Shown here piece after piece: positions 11,062 to 22,565 of a DNA stretch of 64,000 bases (position 1 is its first letter; each line of letters opens with the position of its first letter). The stretch spans positions 16,616,001-16,680,000 of the forward strand of contig OY992838.1 in assembly GCA_963921425.1 (NCBI GenBank), in the 5' to 3' direction. The notes under the pieces were generated by a model that was not told where the DNA came from, did not search any database, and worked only from the letters and a program-made list of their open reading frames with translations. Source of the stretch: Dryas octopetala. Lineage: Eukaryota > Streptophyta > Magnoliopsida > Rosales > Rosaceae. The position numbers and the translations under genes were made by a program.

Positions 11062-11333
11062 ATGAGAAGTGAGAGTACTCAAACTTTTGAACAAGTGAAG
11101 AAAAACACTAGGAAGAAATGGTTGCCATTTGAAGAAGAAGCTTTGTTAGCGATCCTTGAGGATTTTGTTGCTCGAGGCCACCGATGTGAAACAGGTAGTT
11201 TCAAACCTGGTACCTTGAAAGAAATGGAGAAAGCTTTGGAACTTGTATGTCTCACCTCTAATATCAAGGTGAATCCACATATTGAGTCCAAATTGAAGAA
11301 ATGAAAAAAAAATTATAGTACAATCTATGATCT
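11062..11333 (+). pseudogene. Harbinger Myb/SANT-like second ORF, 5' fragment
   Basis: The frame starts MRSESTQTFEQVKKNTRKKW and gives a Trp-anchored SANT/trihelix-like helix (KKWLPFEEEALLAILEDFVA). A TGA stop follows KLKK. Homology to the second copy continues seven more codons and ends at about 11333. In this superfamily the second protein binds DNA and helps the transposase. The fragment is nearly identical to 32923-33170, including the TGA, which replaces the expected Trp codon. Confidence 0.8.
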
Positions 11334-12074
11334 AACTTGCGACTTTGTGAGGGAGAGTTAAAAGGCTAGTCACTGTTCAGCATCAAACAATCCCAAATAA
11401 TAATAGAACAAAATAGAGAATTAAGGCTAGTGAATAGACAATGTAGATAGCCTCGAAAGCTTCATGAATAAAAAAAACATGCAACTTGGAACATGCATCA
11501 TAAAAAATAAAAAAAAAAATTTTTCACCCATTATTTTGATTCCCCGTTTTAACCAAGGTTGGTGGTTCTAGTTTATGTACATTGTTCATTTGTTGCCTAC
11601 ATGAAAACCCATAATTCTTGTACCAAAAAAAAAAACCCATAATTCTAGTTAACAAAACACCTAAACCCATATTTGTAATCTAATGGGCCTGTAATTAAAG
11701 TCCAAAAGCCCAAACAGAAATTGGCCTAGCCCAAATAGAAAAGCATAAACCAAGCAAGTGGTCCTGTTACTGCATTGTACTTATGACCAAAGTAGATGGT
11801 TTTGATTGGAAGCAGAAAATACCTACTCATAGTCATGGTCATAGGCTGGAGACTCACGGGGGAAAAGAAAGGAAAAAAAAAAGAAGGAAAAAAAAAGAAG
11901 GAAAAAAAAAATTAAAAAAATTAAAAGGTTTAGGGTTGATTGAGGTTTGGGGCCTTTGGGCAATTGTAAAGAAAAAAAATGGTTTGGGGTTTCGTTTAGT
12001 TGTTTTTAAACCCTAAACCAGTAAACTCTAATATATTTTTATATAAAAAATAATTAAAAATACTCTAAAGGGCC
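11334..12074. other. Spacer without a recognised gene
   Basis: AT-rich sequence with poly-A runs near 11500, 11620 and 11870-11910. The open frame at 11783-12016 is a lysine-rich translation of A/G runs. Nothing recognisable was found. Confidence 0.4.
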
Positions 12075-12526
12075 TAAACTATGGCGCCCCGAAACATGGA
12101 AACACCATAGCAGCACCCGTCTTAAAGATCCTGAGACTATAATACCCCTTACCCTGAGTATTATATTCCCAAGCTCTCTAAAACGAATTAAGCCCTTTTG
12201 TTTAAAGAACCCGGATTGGATCAGAGTAGTAAAAATACAACGGAAGAAATTACTAAATATACCTCATATTATAAATAATAGTAGAGAATACCAACCCGTG
12301 AGGGTTATGTTTTTCAAATACACTAACCCTAGTGCTACATAATAAAACAGTAGATAAACAGATATGTCAGGATAGTCCAACCCACGCCAGAGTGATTCAG
12401 TCTTCAACAAAGTGGTGCAACAAATTGGACTCATGGATAGCCAATGAGAGATGCCACCTACGAGGATGAAAGAGAAACACTACCACGGATCCAAAGAAAT
12501 GATCTAAACCAAATAGCAAGGCTGAA

Positions 12527-12700
12527 ACTGACAAGCTGCAAGTGCCACGCCCACGACCTCAATCCTGGTCTCCAACAACTTGATACTGACAAGCTGCAAG
12601 TGCCATGCCCACGACCTCAATCCTGGTCTCCAACAACTTGATACTGACAAGCTGCAAGTGCCACGCCCACGACCTCAATCCTGGTCTCCAACAACTTGAT
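12527..12700. repeat. 58-bp tandem repeat, three units, inside the solo LTR
   Basis: The unit begins ACTGACAAGCTGCAAGTGCC and repeats at 12527, 12585 and 12643 with one visible change (CACG/CATG). The homologous LTR near 62520-62580 has a single unit, so this is an expansion in this copy. Confidence 0.9.
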
Positions 12701-14255
12701 TATTTGCACTCACAAAAGTACAGTAGAGGGTAAGCGTCACATACGTTCTTCGCTTCCCCTCGGGGGAAAATCCTGGTTAGGTTTGAAACAATACTCGAAA
12801 ATATAGGATTTCAAGGGAAACAGTTAAAAGCAATGTACACCCAAAAATATGGTATCAATACCAATAATATTGTAACCAAGTCCAGTAATGATAAAGATAA
12901 CTATGATAATGATAAAGATAATCAGTGAGTAAAATCTTTGCATACTCATACATCTTTTTCAGTGAAAATCCTTCCTGTCACGTGACATAGTTTAGAAACA
13001 TACCTGCAACTGATCACATACAGGCCAACCGCCAGTATCGGAAATTCAACCACCACCTCAATACTGTGATGAGAGTATCCATTTACCTGGTAATATCACA
13101 TTGGTTAGCCTCCCCAGAAGGACATTCGACTAACCAGTCAATACTTACCCCTCTGGAGGTTTAGGGGATCGAAACCCAAGGTCACAACACGTGCCCTTTA
13201 CTCTTAGGTCGTCCAAGGCATCACAAAGAAAATCACACAAATATGCCATACAAAAACCATGCACATTCTCTGTGAAAGACATTTCCATATACATATAATA
13301 CAAAAATAGGCAGAAAATCCAATAACTAGGATATAGTACCTTCCCCCTACCTGTTTTACCAAAGTGTATCCCTTGCTTGATTCCTTTCCTGTGTCTGGGT
13401 CCCACTTGTACCTGTTGGGAAACTGGAGATCCGAATCCGACAATAGCCATTAGGAACGTACTAAATGTACTTTCAACCTTATCCGTTAAGACCAGGTAAA
13501 ATCTAGAGGTTTGGCACTAGCGTAACTGTTAGGCTTCTCCAAATTCTTGATTCGGCATGACCCTGCTCCCCGAGGCAGACAGTCATTTCAGACCGTGTGG
13601 TTTCTAAGTTTATTTTAATTTATTTTCGAGGAGGTTGATCATATATGAACCTTACAACGTGACCAGGTCAATGCATGGGGAAACTGAGGGAGCTTTGGCT
13701 TAGTACCCAACGCCTGTATGCTCATGGACTGACTTTAGTCATCACGTTATTCGGTCACCACTAATATGGCCTCAATATTTATTAAGTTCATTTGATAACA
13801 ACAGTTAAACGGCGTTCCGTCTATAACAACAACTTAAATAACAATAAATTAAATAAGCTGGGCTAAGGGTATACCTGTTGAAGACTTCCCACGGGCAGAG
13901 TCTCAGTACTACTAGACTTGCTAAGTAAAAGAGCCTAATTAACAAGAGATTAATTTAACAAAATTTTAGCAGAAGTTCGACAGGGATCAAGAAATTACCT
14001 ATGAAGCTCAGAAATGATTTTTTTAAAACTTCATCAAAATCTAGCCTTCACACTACTAGAATCGAAGAGCTCGTCGCCACTATCGCGTAGGTGAAATCAG
14101 ATCGTTGATCGGAGTTCCAGAACTCAAGATAAACTTAAAACAAGATTGAAGAAGAAAGAGAAAAGAGGAGAGAGGAGAGAGGAGAGAGGAGAGATAAGCT
14201 CTCTCTTGGGAAGCGTGCTCTGAGAAGGGATGAAGAACCAGCTGAGGGTGCGCCA

Positions 14256-14265
14256 CTATTTATAG
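14256..14265 (-). promoter_or_regulatory. TATA-like box of the solo LTR
   Basis: Reads CTATAAATAG on the minus strand. It is followed downstream by a CT-rich leader (14140-14200) and preceded upstream by a cluster of GAGTTGAC/GTTGACTC palindromes (14278-14332), as expected for LTR promoter architecture. Function is inferred. Confidence 0.5.
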
Positions 14266-14918
14266 GGGATAGAGAGTGAGTCAACTCGGTTGACTCAGCC
14301 GAGTTGACCGGGTTGACTCAAGTCAACCGTCACAACTTGGACCAATGAGGAAATGACACGTGATGCATGCCCTGACACTTGGCTACACATGTAGCCATCA
14401 GATCTAGCTGCCATTCAACGATGGACGCTCCAGATCGTGCCACGTGGTGCGATATGGTGATTTCCCTATTTTATTTTCTTTTTCCTATTTTTCTCAACTT
14501 CAAAAATTAATTAAAAATAGCTCGGGACTCAGAAAAATACCCCGAAAAATATTACGGACTCGTATCGACTAGTATTAATTAACTATAAGGTCAAATTACC
14601 AATTTTCCCTTTAGAAAAAATTTCAACAATTTCAAGCTCCACAAACTAAAATAAAATGCTTTAAAGAAAAAGAAAAATTTGGGAAATTCATAAAATAATC
14701 TCCTGGACTCGGAATAATACAAGAGTTGCACCGTTGAGTTTGTAAGTAAAAGTACTACCTTTTAAAGGTCTAACTTGGGTCAAAACCCTAGTCAAAGTTG
14801 GTCAAACAATTAAAGCTCAAGGTGAAAAAAATACAATTTTCCGCCAAACAATTTCTAGAAAAATTCTAGAAATTAAAGAAAATTTCCAAAATAAATTTGG
14901 AAAATTTTGGCTCTCACA

Positions 14919-15042
14919 TAAACCCTAATATCATATACCATATCCTAAACAATATAGAGTATAGATTATAAAATATATAGAGTTTAGTGTATAGATTATA
15001 GAGTATAAATAATACTAATTTCATTTATTCACTAGTATATTA
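14919..15042. other. AT-rich spacer
   Basis: Short repeats of TATAGAGTATAGATTATA-type sequence between the LTR and the broken IRE1-like copy. No gene. Confidence 0.4.
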
Positions 15043-15430
15043 TTCAAAGTAAAAGAGTTGGAGGAGGACAAATATGATACACAAATAAAATTAGAGGGAG
15101 TACCTTATATTTTCTAGCATTTGAAATACTTTTTCCATCTTCGTTTGAAACTGATCCATCTTCCAATCATTTAAAAGTTCAAGATTGATTACTTCAACAA
15201 CCAAAATACAGTGGTGAAATTTCAAGATGGAAAACCAATAATCGGAAAAGTAGTGGAGTACGATAAATCACAAAAGGAGAAAGCTAGCAGATATTTCCAA
15301 AATGCAAAGCAAGTCAACCACGTGGCATTTCTGGATGTACATGGCATAAACCAAGATGCAAAAACTGGCAAATGGTACATCTTGTACCAAGACTTTAGGT
15401 GTCATTTAAATGACTGGAAGATAAATATTT
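15043..15430 (+). pseudogene. Rearranged fragments of IRE1-like exon 2, one inverted
   Basis: Bases 15043-15177 match the minus-strand end of IRE1-like exon 2 with its intron. Bases 15178-15425 then match most of exon 2 in the opposite (+) orientation, open as VKFQDGKPIIGKVVEYDKSQ onward. At about 15430 the sequence returns to minus-strand exon 3. The + fragment closely matches the minus exon at 15806-16050, giving a near-perfect inverted repeat. Confidence 0.8.
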
Positions 15431-16069
15431 GAACTAAGGTTCAGCCAACAGTATTTTAATAAAATCTTGAAAATCTTCAATGTCATTGCACTTCACCAAT
15501 TTCTAGTCCATATCAGTATATTCCTCTCTAAAATGTCCAATGTTTATAAGTGCCCATTTATCTTCTCTTACCGCATAACTTCTTATGTCTAATAAGCATC
15601 CATGGACTCGCCCACCTTTGTGGAGATATTCCAAGCCTGTAAGGATTATGCTGCACACAAAAAGTAGAAAACAATCAATCATGTCAAAGTAAAAGAGTTG
15701 GAGAAGAAGGACAAATATGATACACAAATCAAAATAGAGGGAGTACCTTATATTTTCTAGCATTTGAAATACTTTTTCCTTCTTCGTTTTAAATTGATCC
15801 ATCTTCCTGTCATTTAAATGACACCTATAGTCTTTGTACAAGATATACCATTTGCCGGTTTTTGCATCTTGGTTTATGCCATGTACATCCAAAAATGCCA
15901 CGTGGCTGACTTGCTTTGCATTTTGAAAATATCTGCTAGCTTTCTCCTTTTGTGATTCATCGTACTCCACTACTTTTCCGATCATTGGTTTTCCATCTTG
16001 AAATTCCACCACTGTATTTTGGTTGTTGGAATAATCAATCTTGAACTTGCATATACAAACCCCATAGAG
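15430..16069 (-). pseudogene. Broken second copy of the IRE1-like pseudokinase gene
   Basis: Exon 2 (16069-15747, 323 nt, the same size as in the first copy) and exon 3 (from 15650) match 2466-2144 and 2047 onward. Exon 3 has a Trp-to-stop change after EEYTDMD (stop at 15500-15502), and the copy breaks at about 15430 before exon 4. The KEN domain is absent. Upstream, homology to the first copy continues to about 16447, where an L1 element begins. Exon 1 is missing. It cannot make the full protein. Confidence 0.8.
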
Positions 16070-17487
16070 CTGCAAAAAAAAAAAAAAAAAAAAGATAGAG
16101 AGAGAGAGAGAGAGAGGTGATTAGCTATTTACTGCGTGGAGGCAGGAAGAAGGAAGACAAGGAGATTGAAGAGAGGCATGAAATAAAAAGCAAGAAATTA
16201 GAAGTTTCAAAGATTGTAGAAAGAGGGTTCATTTCCTTGATTAGAAGCCAGTTATTACAAAGATAAATAAGGAAAGAAAATTTGGGAAGGAACTGATCTT
16301 ACATGAAAAGCAGAACAAGGCTGAAAGGCATTGGTCCTGTGTGGTGGTTTGTGAAAGACAAGTTGTGCACCAATCTTGGAAGGTGGTTCAAAAAGCTTTA
16401 TCATAGTGATTGGCAGTTAAAATAACTTTGTTTCCTTTTCAAAATAATAGAGCTTTTTTCACGAGTAATTGTGGTAATGAGGCAAAAGAGATTCTAGGGA
16501 GGGCATATTGTCCATTAAGGGACAATCTAATATTCTTCTATTCAGCTGGGAGCAAAGCCTGAAGAACAACCAGGGAAGATAGTGAGTTATGGAGGCTGGA
16601 TAGCAGCGGATGGGGTACCGTTGCACTTGTGGTCAGAGCATTTGTTCAAGCAAATCGGTGATGCATGTGGAGGATTCATCGAAGTGGACAAAAAAAAAAA
16701 CAAAGAAGTTTGAGTAATTTTTTGAAGAATCAAAGTCCAATGGAATTAGACTAGTTTTCTGCACGGTGTTCTGCATTTTAAGGAGGGTAACGAGGACTTG
16801 CATATTGCAATTCGACCTCTTTCTTTGCCTATCTGTAGAGTCTCTAGTGATCTCTATTCTCATTATGGTTTTGTTAGTGTCAGTCGATCTGGTGTACGAT
16901 ATGACATGTGGCAGCAGCAAGGCTTATCAATACCCATCAGAAGAATTATGAAGGGAGTTGAAGAGGCATGCACATGAAGAGTCACCCTTGAAAAAAAGGT
17001 GATAATGGCTGGAGACAGTTTTCTAGAAAGAATTTTGAAAATGGACAAAAGATCCCTGATGCAGAAGAACTTATTGCAGATATAAGGGAAGATATGGAAC
17101 AACAAGTGTTAGAAACAGAGAAAAAAGAAGTCAGGGCCTTGGTGTCAAAGGAGAAATTACTTTGTTATACAAGAAGAAGTGAAGGCTTATTCCATCAGCA
17201 AAAAATTGAGGGTACTAATACGGAAGATAAGATTATAGGAAAGGATGATGCTGAAGAAAAGTATGCCTCTGTGGAAAGAATGGGAGAGTTGCTGGCAAAG
17301 ATGGATGTCTCAGTTACACAGGTGGAGAGAAAAAAAGGGGCCAACAAACTTGAGCAGAAGCTGCAAAGGGGTTAAAGGGAGGTGGGAGTTGAAAATTTTG
17401 AAATGTGAGATTAATTATGACAAGAAGGTAATGAGGAGTGACAAGAAGGTAATGAGGAGTGACAAGGGGAAAGGAAAGAGTATCCAT

Positions 17488-18237
17488 GAAAATTGTTAGC
17501 TAGAATATAAGGAGTTTGGGTAGTAGCAATAAAAGAAGAGTGGTGAAAGATCAATTGATTAGAAGTGGGGCTGATATTATTATGTTACAAGAAACAAAGA
17601 AGTCCAAATCGATAGGAAATTGTTGTGTAGCATTGGGGGTCCAGGTACACGGATTGGGTTTTTTTGCCGGCGTGGGGTAGAAATGGTGGTGTAGTAGTGA
17701 TGTGGAATACGAGGATCGTCTCAGTATTGGAATCGGTGATAGGAAATTTCACGGTTTCAATTAAAATACAAGGCGTCCAAGGGCAAAATTGGTGGCTATT
17801 TGGAATATACAGGCCTAACAAGGCAAGGGAGAGGAACGCTTTTTGGGAGGAGTTAGCTGGGTTTTTTGGTCTTTACGGACCCCTCTGGTGTTTAGGAGGT
17901 GATTTTAATATAGTGAGGTTTCCCTCCAAAAAATCAAATGAGGGAAGGCAAACTAGGAGTATGAGGGAGTTTAATGATTTCATTCGGGAGGCAGAGTTAT
18001 GTGATTTAGATTTGATGAATGCAAAATTTACCTGGTCTAACATGAGGGAGGAGGCAGTGTGCTGCAGATTAGATCGATTCCTTTTCTCAAAGGAGTGGGG
18101 ATAGATGTTTCTAAATGCTAGGCAATCTGTTATGCTTGGAGTCATTTCAGATCATTGCCCCATTGTACTAGATACAATTTCTGTGAAAGGAGGTCCAGCT
18201 CCTTTTCGATTTGAGAATGTGTGGATGGAGCATCATT
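17488..18237 (+). pseudogene. LINE apurinic-type endonuclease domain, broken
   Basis: Begins MKIVS*NIRSLGSSNKRR (Trp-to-stop within the usual WNIRGLG block), then DIIMLQETK with the catalytic glutamate. A frame change near 17650 leads to GGVVVMWN, GGDFNIVRFPSKK, FTWSN and VISDHCPIVL, the metal-binding Asp/His motifs of L1 endonucleases that nick target DNA. At least two stops and a frameshift break it. Confidence 0.82.
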
Positions 18238-18472
18238 GACCAAGAACATAAAGAATTGGTGGGGTGAGCAGTCTTTCAAGGGGGAGAAGGTTATAAATTT
18301 ATGCAGAAAATGAAATTTTTGAAACAAAAAATGAAAGTGTGGAGCAAGGAGGTGTTTAGGGATGTGGGACTTGAGAAAAGAGAAGCGGAGGAAAAATTAA
18401 AGGAGTTGTATCGAGGAAAGAGAAGGCTTAAACTCTGTACAAAGAGAAGAAAGGGTATCTCTCAGAAACAAG

Positions 18473-21016
18473 TTGGGTCAGCTAACTTTTAGAGAGGAGA
18501 TTCGTTGGAGGCAAAGGGCAAAAGTGCAATGGGCGAGGGAAGGAGATAGTAATACTAAATTCTTTCATGCAATTGCAAATGGAAGGAGGAAGAGTAACTA
18601 CATTGAAAAATTAGAAGTAGGAGAAGGAGTGATAGTGGAAGACAGGAAGTTGATTGAGCAAGAAATTATTGAATTTTTTGCAAATCTATATAATAATTCA
18701 AAAAGGCGAACTAGTAGAATTCATAGGCTGAATTGGAGTCCAATAGAAGATCAATAAGCAAGGTGGCTCGAAAAACCTTTTGAGGAAGATGAGATAAGAA
18801 GAGCTATCATGGATTGCTGTCAGGACAAGTCACCAGGACCAGACGGTTTTACGATGTTAGTATTTCAAAGATGTTGGGATGTGGTGAAAAAGGAGCTGCT
18901 CAAGGTGTTTGAAGAATTCTACAGAACTGGAGTGGTTAATGCTATTACAAATGAGACATATATTTGCCTCATTCCGGAAAAAGGTGAAATCTTTAAGAAT
19001 TGGGGATTATAGACCAATTAGTTTGGTATCGAGTTTCTACAAGATTTTAGCAAAAGTGTTGGCAGCCAGATTACGGGAGGTTTTAAGTGCAACAATATCA
19101 TCTGCACAAAGTGCTTTTGTGAAGAATAGACAGATTTTGGGCTGTTTTGGTGGCCAATGAGTTAGTTGAGGAGGTGAGAATGAAGAAAACTGAAGGTCTG
19201 GTATTTAAAATTGACTTTGAAAAGGCCTATGATCATGTGGATTGGGATTTTTTGGACTTTGTGATGGAAAGGAAGGGCTTTGGGGCCAGATGGAGAAGGT
19301 GGATTGCGGGTTGCTTGAGGTTTGCAAATTTTTCTATAATGATAAATGGAAGACCAAGTGGAAAATTTGGGGCTTCTAAAGGTTTGAGACAGGGTGATCC
19401 TCTATTGCCATTCCTGTTCATGATTGTGGTAGACGGGCTTAGTCGATTGATCGAAAAAGCAAGGGAGAGACAGTTGATCGAAGGGTTGAAAGTGGGACAG
19501 AAAAAAGTGCAAGTGTCTCATCTCCAATTTGCTTATGACACCATCTTTTTTGTCACTGGAGATGAGCAAATGTGGCAAAATCTATTAGATGTTCTTGAAT
19601 GTTTTTGTGTAGTCTCAGGATTAAAAATTAATCGTTTAAAGTGTGCTATAGCGGGTATTAATTCAGAAGAGAGTAAAGTGCAGATGTTAGCGGCTGATTG
19701 GGGTTGTGAGGTGGGTGCTTGGCCTATGAAGTATTTGGGTTTGCCTCTGAGGGGTAATCCGAGAGCAACAAATTTTTGGAATCTGGTAATGGAAATGATA
19801 GAGAGAAGACTGGAAAATTGGTAGAAGACGTTCTTATCAAGGCGAGGAAGACTTACTTTGATTCAGGCTGTTTTGGGGAGTATTCCAACTTACTATTTAT
19901 CACTATTTAAAATTCCAAATGGGGTAGCTAAAAGGGTGGAGAAACTAATGAGAAATTTCCTTTGGGAAGGAGTTGGGGAAGGGAGAAAGTTTAATCTGGT
20001 TAGATGGGATATTGTCTCTCAGTCAAAGCAATTAGGGGGATTGGGAATAGGGAACCTGGGGGCAAAAAATATGGCTTTATTGGGGAAATGGCTTTGGAGA
20101 TATCTTTTGGAGAGAGAATCTTTATGACATGAAGTGATTAGAAGTAAATATGGAAACCAAGAGAGTGGTTGGGATTCAAATGAGGTAAGGAAAGGGTCAA
20201 GTCGAAGCCCTTAGAGAGATATATCAAGAGGCTATAATAATTTTATAGTGTGTTGTAAGCTGGCTGTAGGGAATGGCGAAAATGTTAGATTTTGGGAGGA
20301 TGTTTGGGGAGGAGATGAGGCTTTCAAAATTTGTTTCCCAAGGTTGTATAATTTGTCAGATCATCATGGTTTATCAGTGGCAGAGATGGCAGAGGGAGTT
20401 AATTTTCAACCAAATTGGAACCTGGGTTTTCGAAGGAATTTAAATGACTTAGAAGTGGAGGAGTTGTCATCCTTACTCTTAGTACTTGAGAAAGTTCATT
20501 TGTCATCCACTAGAGATTCAAGAGTTTGGAAATTGGACTCTAAAGGTTTCTTCTCTTCAAAGTCTTTTGTTACTTTTTTATGTGGGCATGGAGATGGTAG
20601 TCTCTTTCTACCGGTAGGCTTGATTTGGAAAGCAAAAGTTCCTCCAAAAGTAAGAGTTTTGGCTTGGTTAGTAGCTCTTGGAAAGATAAATACTTGTGAT
20701 ATTCTACAAAAAAAAAAATGTCAAATGTTTGTTTATCTCCAAGCTGGTGTGTTATCTGTAAGGTTCAAGGGGAGAGTGTTGATCATATTTTTCTTCAGTG
20801 CTCTGTAGCAGCAAAGCTGTGGTCAAATTTATTCCAGAATGCAGGGGTAATGTGGATAATGCCAGAAGGGTGCTATTCTTTGGTGGGGTTAAGAAGGCCA
20901 AGGTGTTTTGGAATTGCAGAATGATGGCCATTTTTTGGGTTATTTGGATGGAGAGGAATCGAAGAATTTTTGAGGATTTAGAGGAGCAGATGTTGAAGAA
21001 TTTTGGGATTGAGTAG
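18473..21016 (+). pseudogene. LINE reverse transcriptase and zf-RVT region, broken
   Basis: Segments: WRQRAKVQWAREGDSNTKFF, then DKSPGPDGFT, then (after a frameshift near 19010) RPISLVSSFYKILAKVLA, SAFVKNRQI, VFKIDFEKAYDHVDWDFL, GLRQGDPLLPFLF, and LQFAYDTIFF. The last should be FADDT; one catalytic aspartate is Tyr. After a stop near 19822 the frame continues (SIPTYYLSLFKIP, 19858-20127), and the zf-RVT part WKAKVPPKVRVLAWL at about 20628-20672 passes by frameshift into CVICKVQGESVDHIFLQC. It is a catalytically dead reverse transcriptase. Confidence 0.88.
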
Positions 21017-21221
21017 TTTTTTGGTACTCCCTTTGGACATCTGTTACTAGTGATTTCAGGGGTGTATATTTATCCAATATAATTCTAGATTGGAGGGCAG
21101 CACTTAGATAGTTGGATTTTGCTTTATGAGGCCTAACTCTATGTTTTTCTTTTTGATCTTTTCTCTTAAATAATGGACATCTTATTCATTGCGTGTATTG
21201 CTTTGAGTTTTGATCAATAAA

Positions 21222-22562
21222 AAGTCACACTACTTGGCTTTATTAAAAACGAGACACATCCATGTTCCAAAAAACAAAAAAAATAATGGATCTACATTTT
21301 ATTACACCTTTCTGTTAGCCTTATCTCTTTAAAGAAAAAAACAATAATAGCATAAAATGAAGAGGAAAAAACTGCACTCCTAAAATTTAGTGCAAATTTC
21401 AGAGAACTACCACTGTCCATGCTAAATTTTTTGGCCTCTACAACCACTAAGACATTTTTAGTTTATATACAGAGCACTACTCAAATTATGTAGATTAAGG
21501 CCTCAGACTAAGACTTATTTTGTGTTGGTACTGCAGAACCTTTGGTGTGACTGCTAAAGAATCAGAAAGAAGTCAAAAAACTGATTTGTCACAATAATGC
21601 ATATGTGTTAGTGACAGCAATTACACGATAGCAGAGTTTAGCACACAACATAAAGATATCTAAAATACAGAAAATTACCCCAAGACAGTGATAGATAGAT
21701 ACTATATGCCAATGCATCATGAACAAAGGATCTCAAAGAATAAATATTAGAGTAAATATCAAGTTTGCTTTAAAATTCAAGGCAATTAATAGAATTTATA
21801 GTGGATAATTAAATTGTTACATAAGAAAAATTTCTAATCCTAGTGGTAGGTCTTGACCTCTTAAGTACTCTTTTGTTCGCTATACTAGTCAAATAAACTA
21901 TAAGACCAAACAAGACTATATTCCATTATCCATGTGAAGGAAAGAAAGGTGCATATACGAGTTAACCAGATATGGACTAAGACTCTATTGTCACATGTTT
22001 TAATTATCCAACCTTAAGGTCTAAAATTTACAATTAAGAAATTTAAAAACAACCCAAAATTTCTTTTATTTACCCAGAATTTAAGATCAACCTGATAAGA
22101 ATTACAAAAACATGAATTTATTGAAATCCAATCAATATGCAAGGCAAAGAACACGAATTTTATCAAAGCCCAAGCATAAAAGAAAACAAGTAAATATGAA
22201 ATTCAAAATAAAAAATCAAAATTCATGCCCATTAATAAAAAATTAAAAATTGAACCAAGCCCAGCAAGAATCATGAACAATGTTGAAAAATTCAGAATTC
22301 ATGTAAAATAAACGTACCCATGATCAATAGAGACCAACCAAGTCAATAATCATCAAAGGAAAACACATACAAAGAAAGCCCTAGTTTGAAACTTGATATT
22401 ATTAACACACGAAAATTGAAGAGGACTTAAGAAAATTCGTATATATAAAGCCTTACCCTTGAGAGAGCCCTACAAAGAGAGACCTAGAAAATCTTCATCC
22501 AAATCACGTGAAAAACAAGTAGAAATCACCTAAGTGTGCCCGAATTGAGATTAGATAAAAAG
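21222..22562. repeat. Duplicate of the IRE1-like upstream region
   Basis: Starts TCACACTACTTGGCTTTATT and matches 3357-4605 with small indels, in the same orientation. Together with 15430-16447 it shows that this is a segmental copy of the locus at the start of the window. Homology ends where a poly-T and LINE-like sequence begins (22566). Confidence 0.85.
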
Positions 22563-22565
22563 AGG

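Larger units (their letters stand above)
8001..11333 (+). mobile_element. PIF/Harbinger element, left part with transposase
   Basis: The left end is TTA|GGCCACGCTTGTCTCACC (TTA at 7998-8000), fitting the 3-bp TTA target and GGCC-type terminal repeat of this superfamily. The matching right end is probably at 37939 (GAGGCC|TTA). Between 8001 and 9367 there is no gene; a duplicated GGCGACC...GAAGAACTGGGC unit at 8282-8337 lies in what is probably the leader. The transposase follows at 9368-10768. After a spacer (10769-11061) the second gene begins at 11062 and breaks off at 11333. Confidence 0.75.
12080..14918 (-). mobile_element. Solo LTR (2.84 kb), gypsy-like, TSD TAAAC
   Basis: The block is flanked by identical TAAAC (12075-12079 and 14919-14923). 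On the minus strand it starts TGTGAGAGCC and ends GGGGCGCCATA. There is a minus-strand TATA-like box at 14256-14265. No internal retroviral genes lie between the duplications, so this is a solo LTR left by recombination. The end resembles the end of the LTR at 49434 (GGGGCGTTACA). A second copy starts near 62500. Frames at 13145-13450 (minus) recur in that copy only because the DNA is homologous. Confidence 0.82.
16448..21221 (+). mobile_element. L1-type LINE retrotransposon, degenerate
   Basis: Parts in order: an ORF1 remnant ([20 protein letters not shown] and [14 protein letters not shown] near 16593-16690, the pattern of plant L1 DUF4283 proteins), a lysine/glutamate-rich region (17094-17375), an endonuclease, a reverse transcriptase, and a zinc-finger-like end. 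The 3' end is AT-rich and finishes TTGATCAATAAA. No target-site duplication is seen. Compared with the intact locus, the 2838-3356 interval is missing at the insertion point. Many stop codons and frameshifts show it is dead. Confidence 0.85.

Noticed and set aside
13145-13450. Minus-strand frames conserved with 63074-63322
   Set aside because: Conservation is explained by two copies of the same LTR; two overlapping frames are equally conserved and neither has a known domain.
14278-14332. Palindromic GAGTTGAC/GTTGACTC cluster as a transcription terminator
   Set aside because: Its place upstream of a minus-strand TATA box in an LTR fits a promoter element better.
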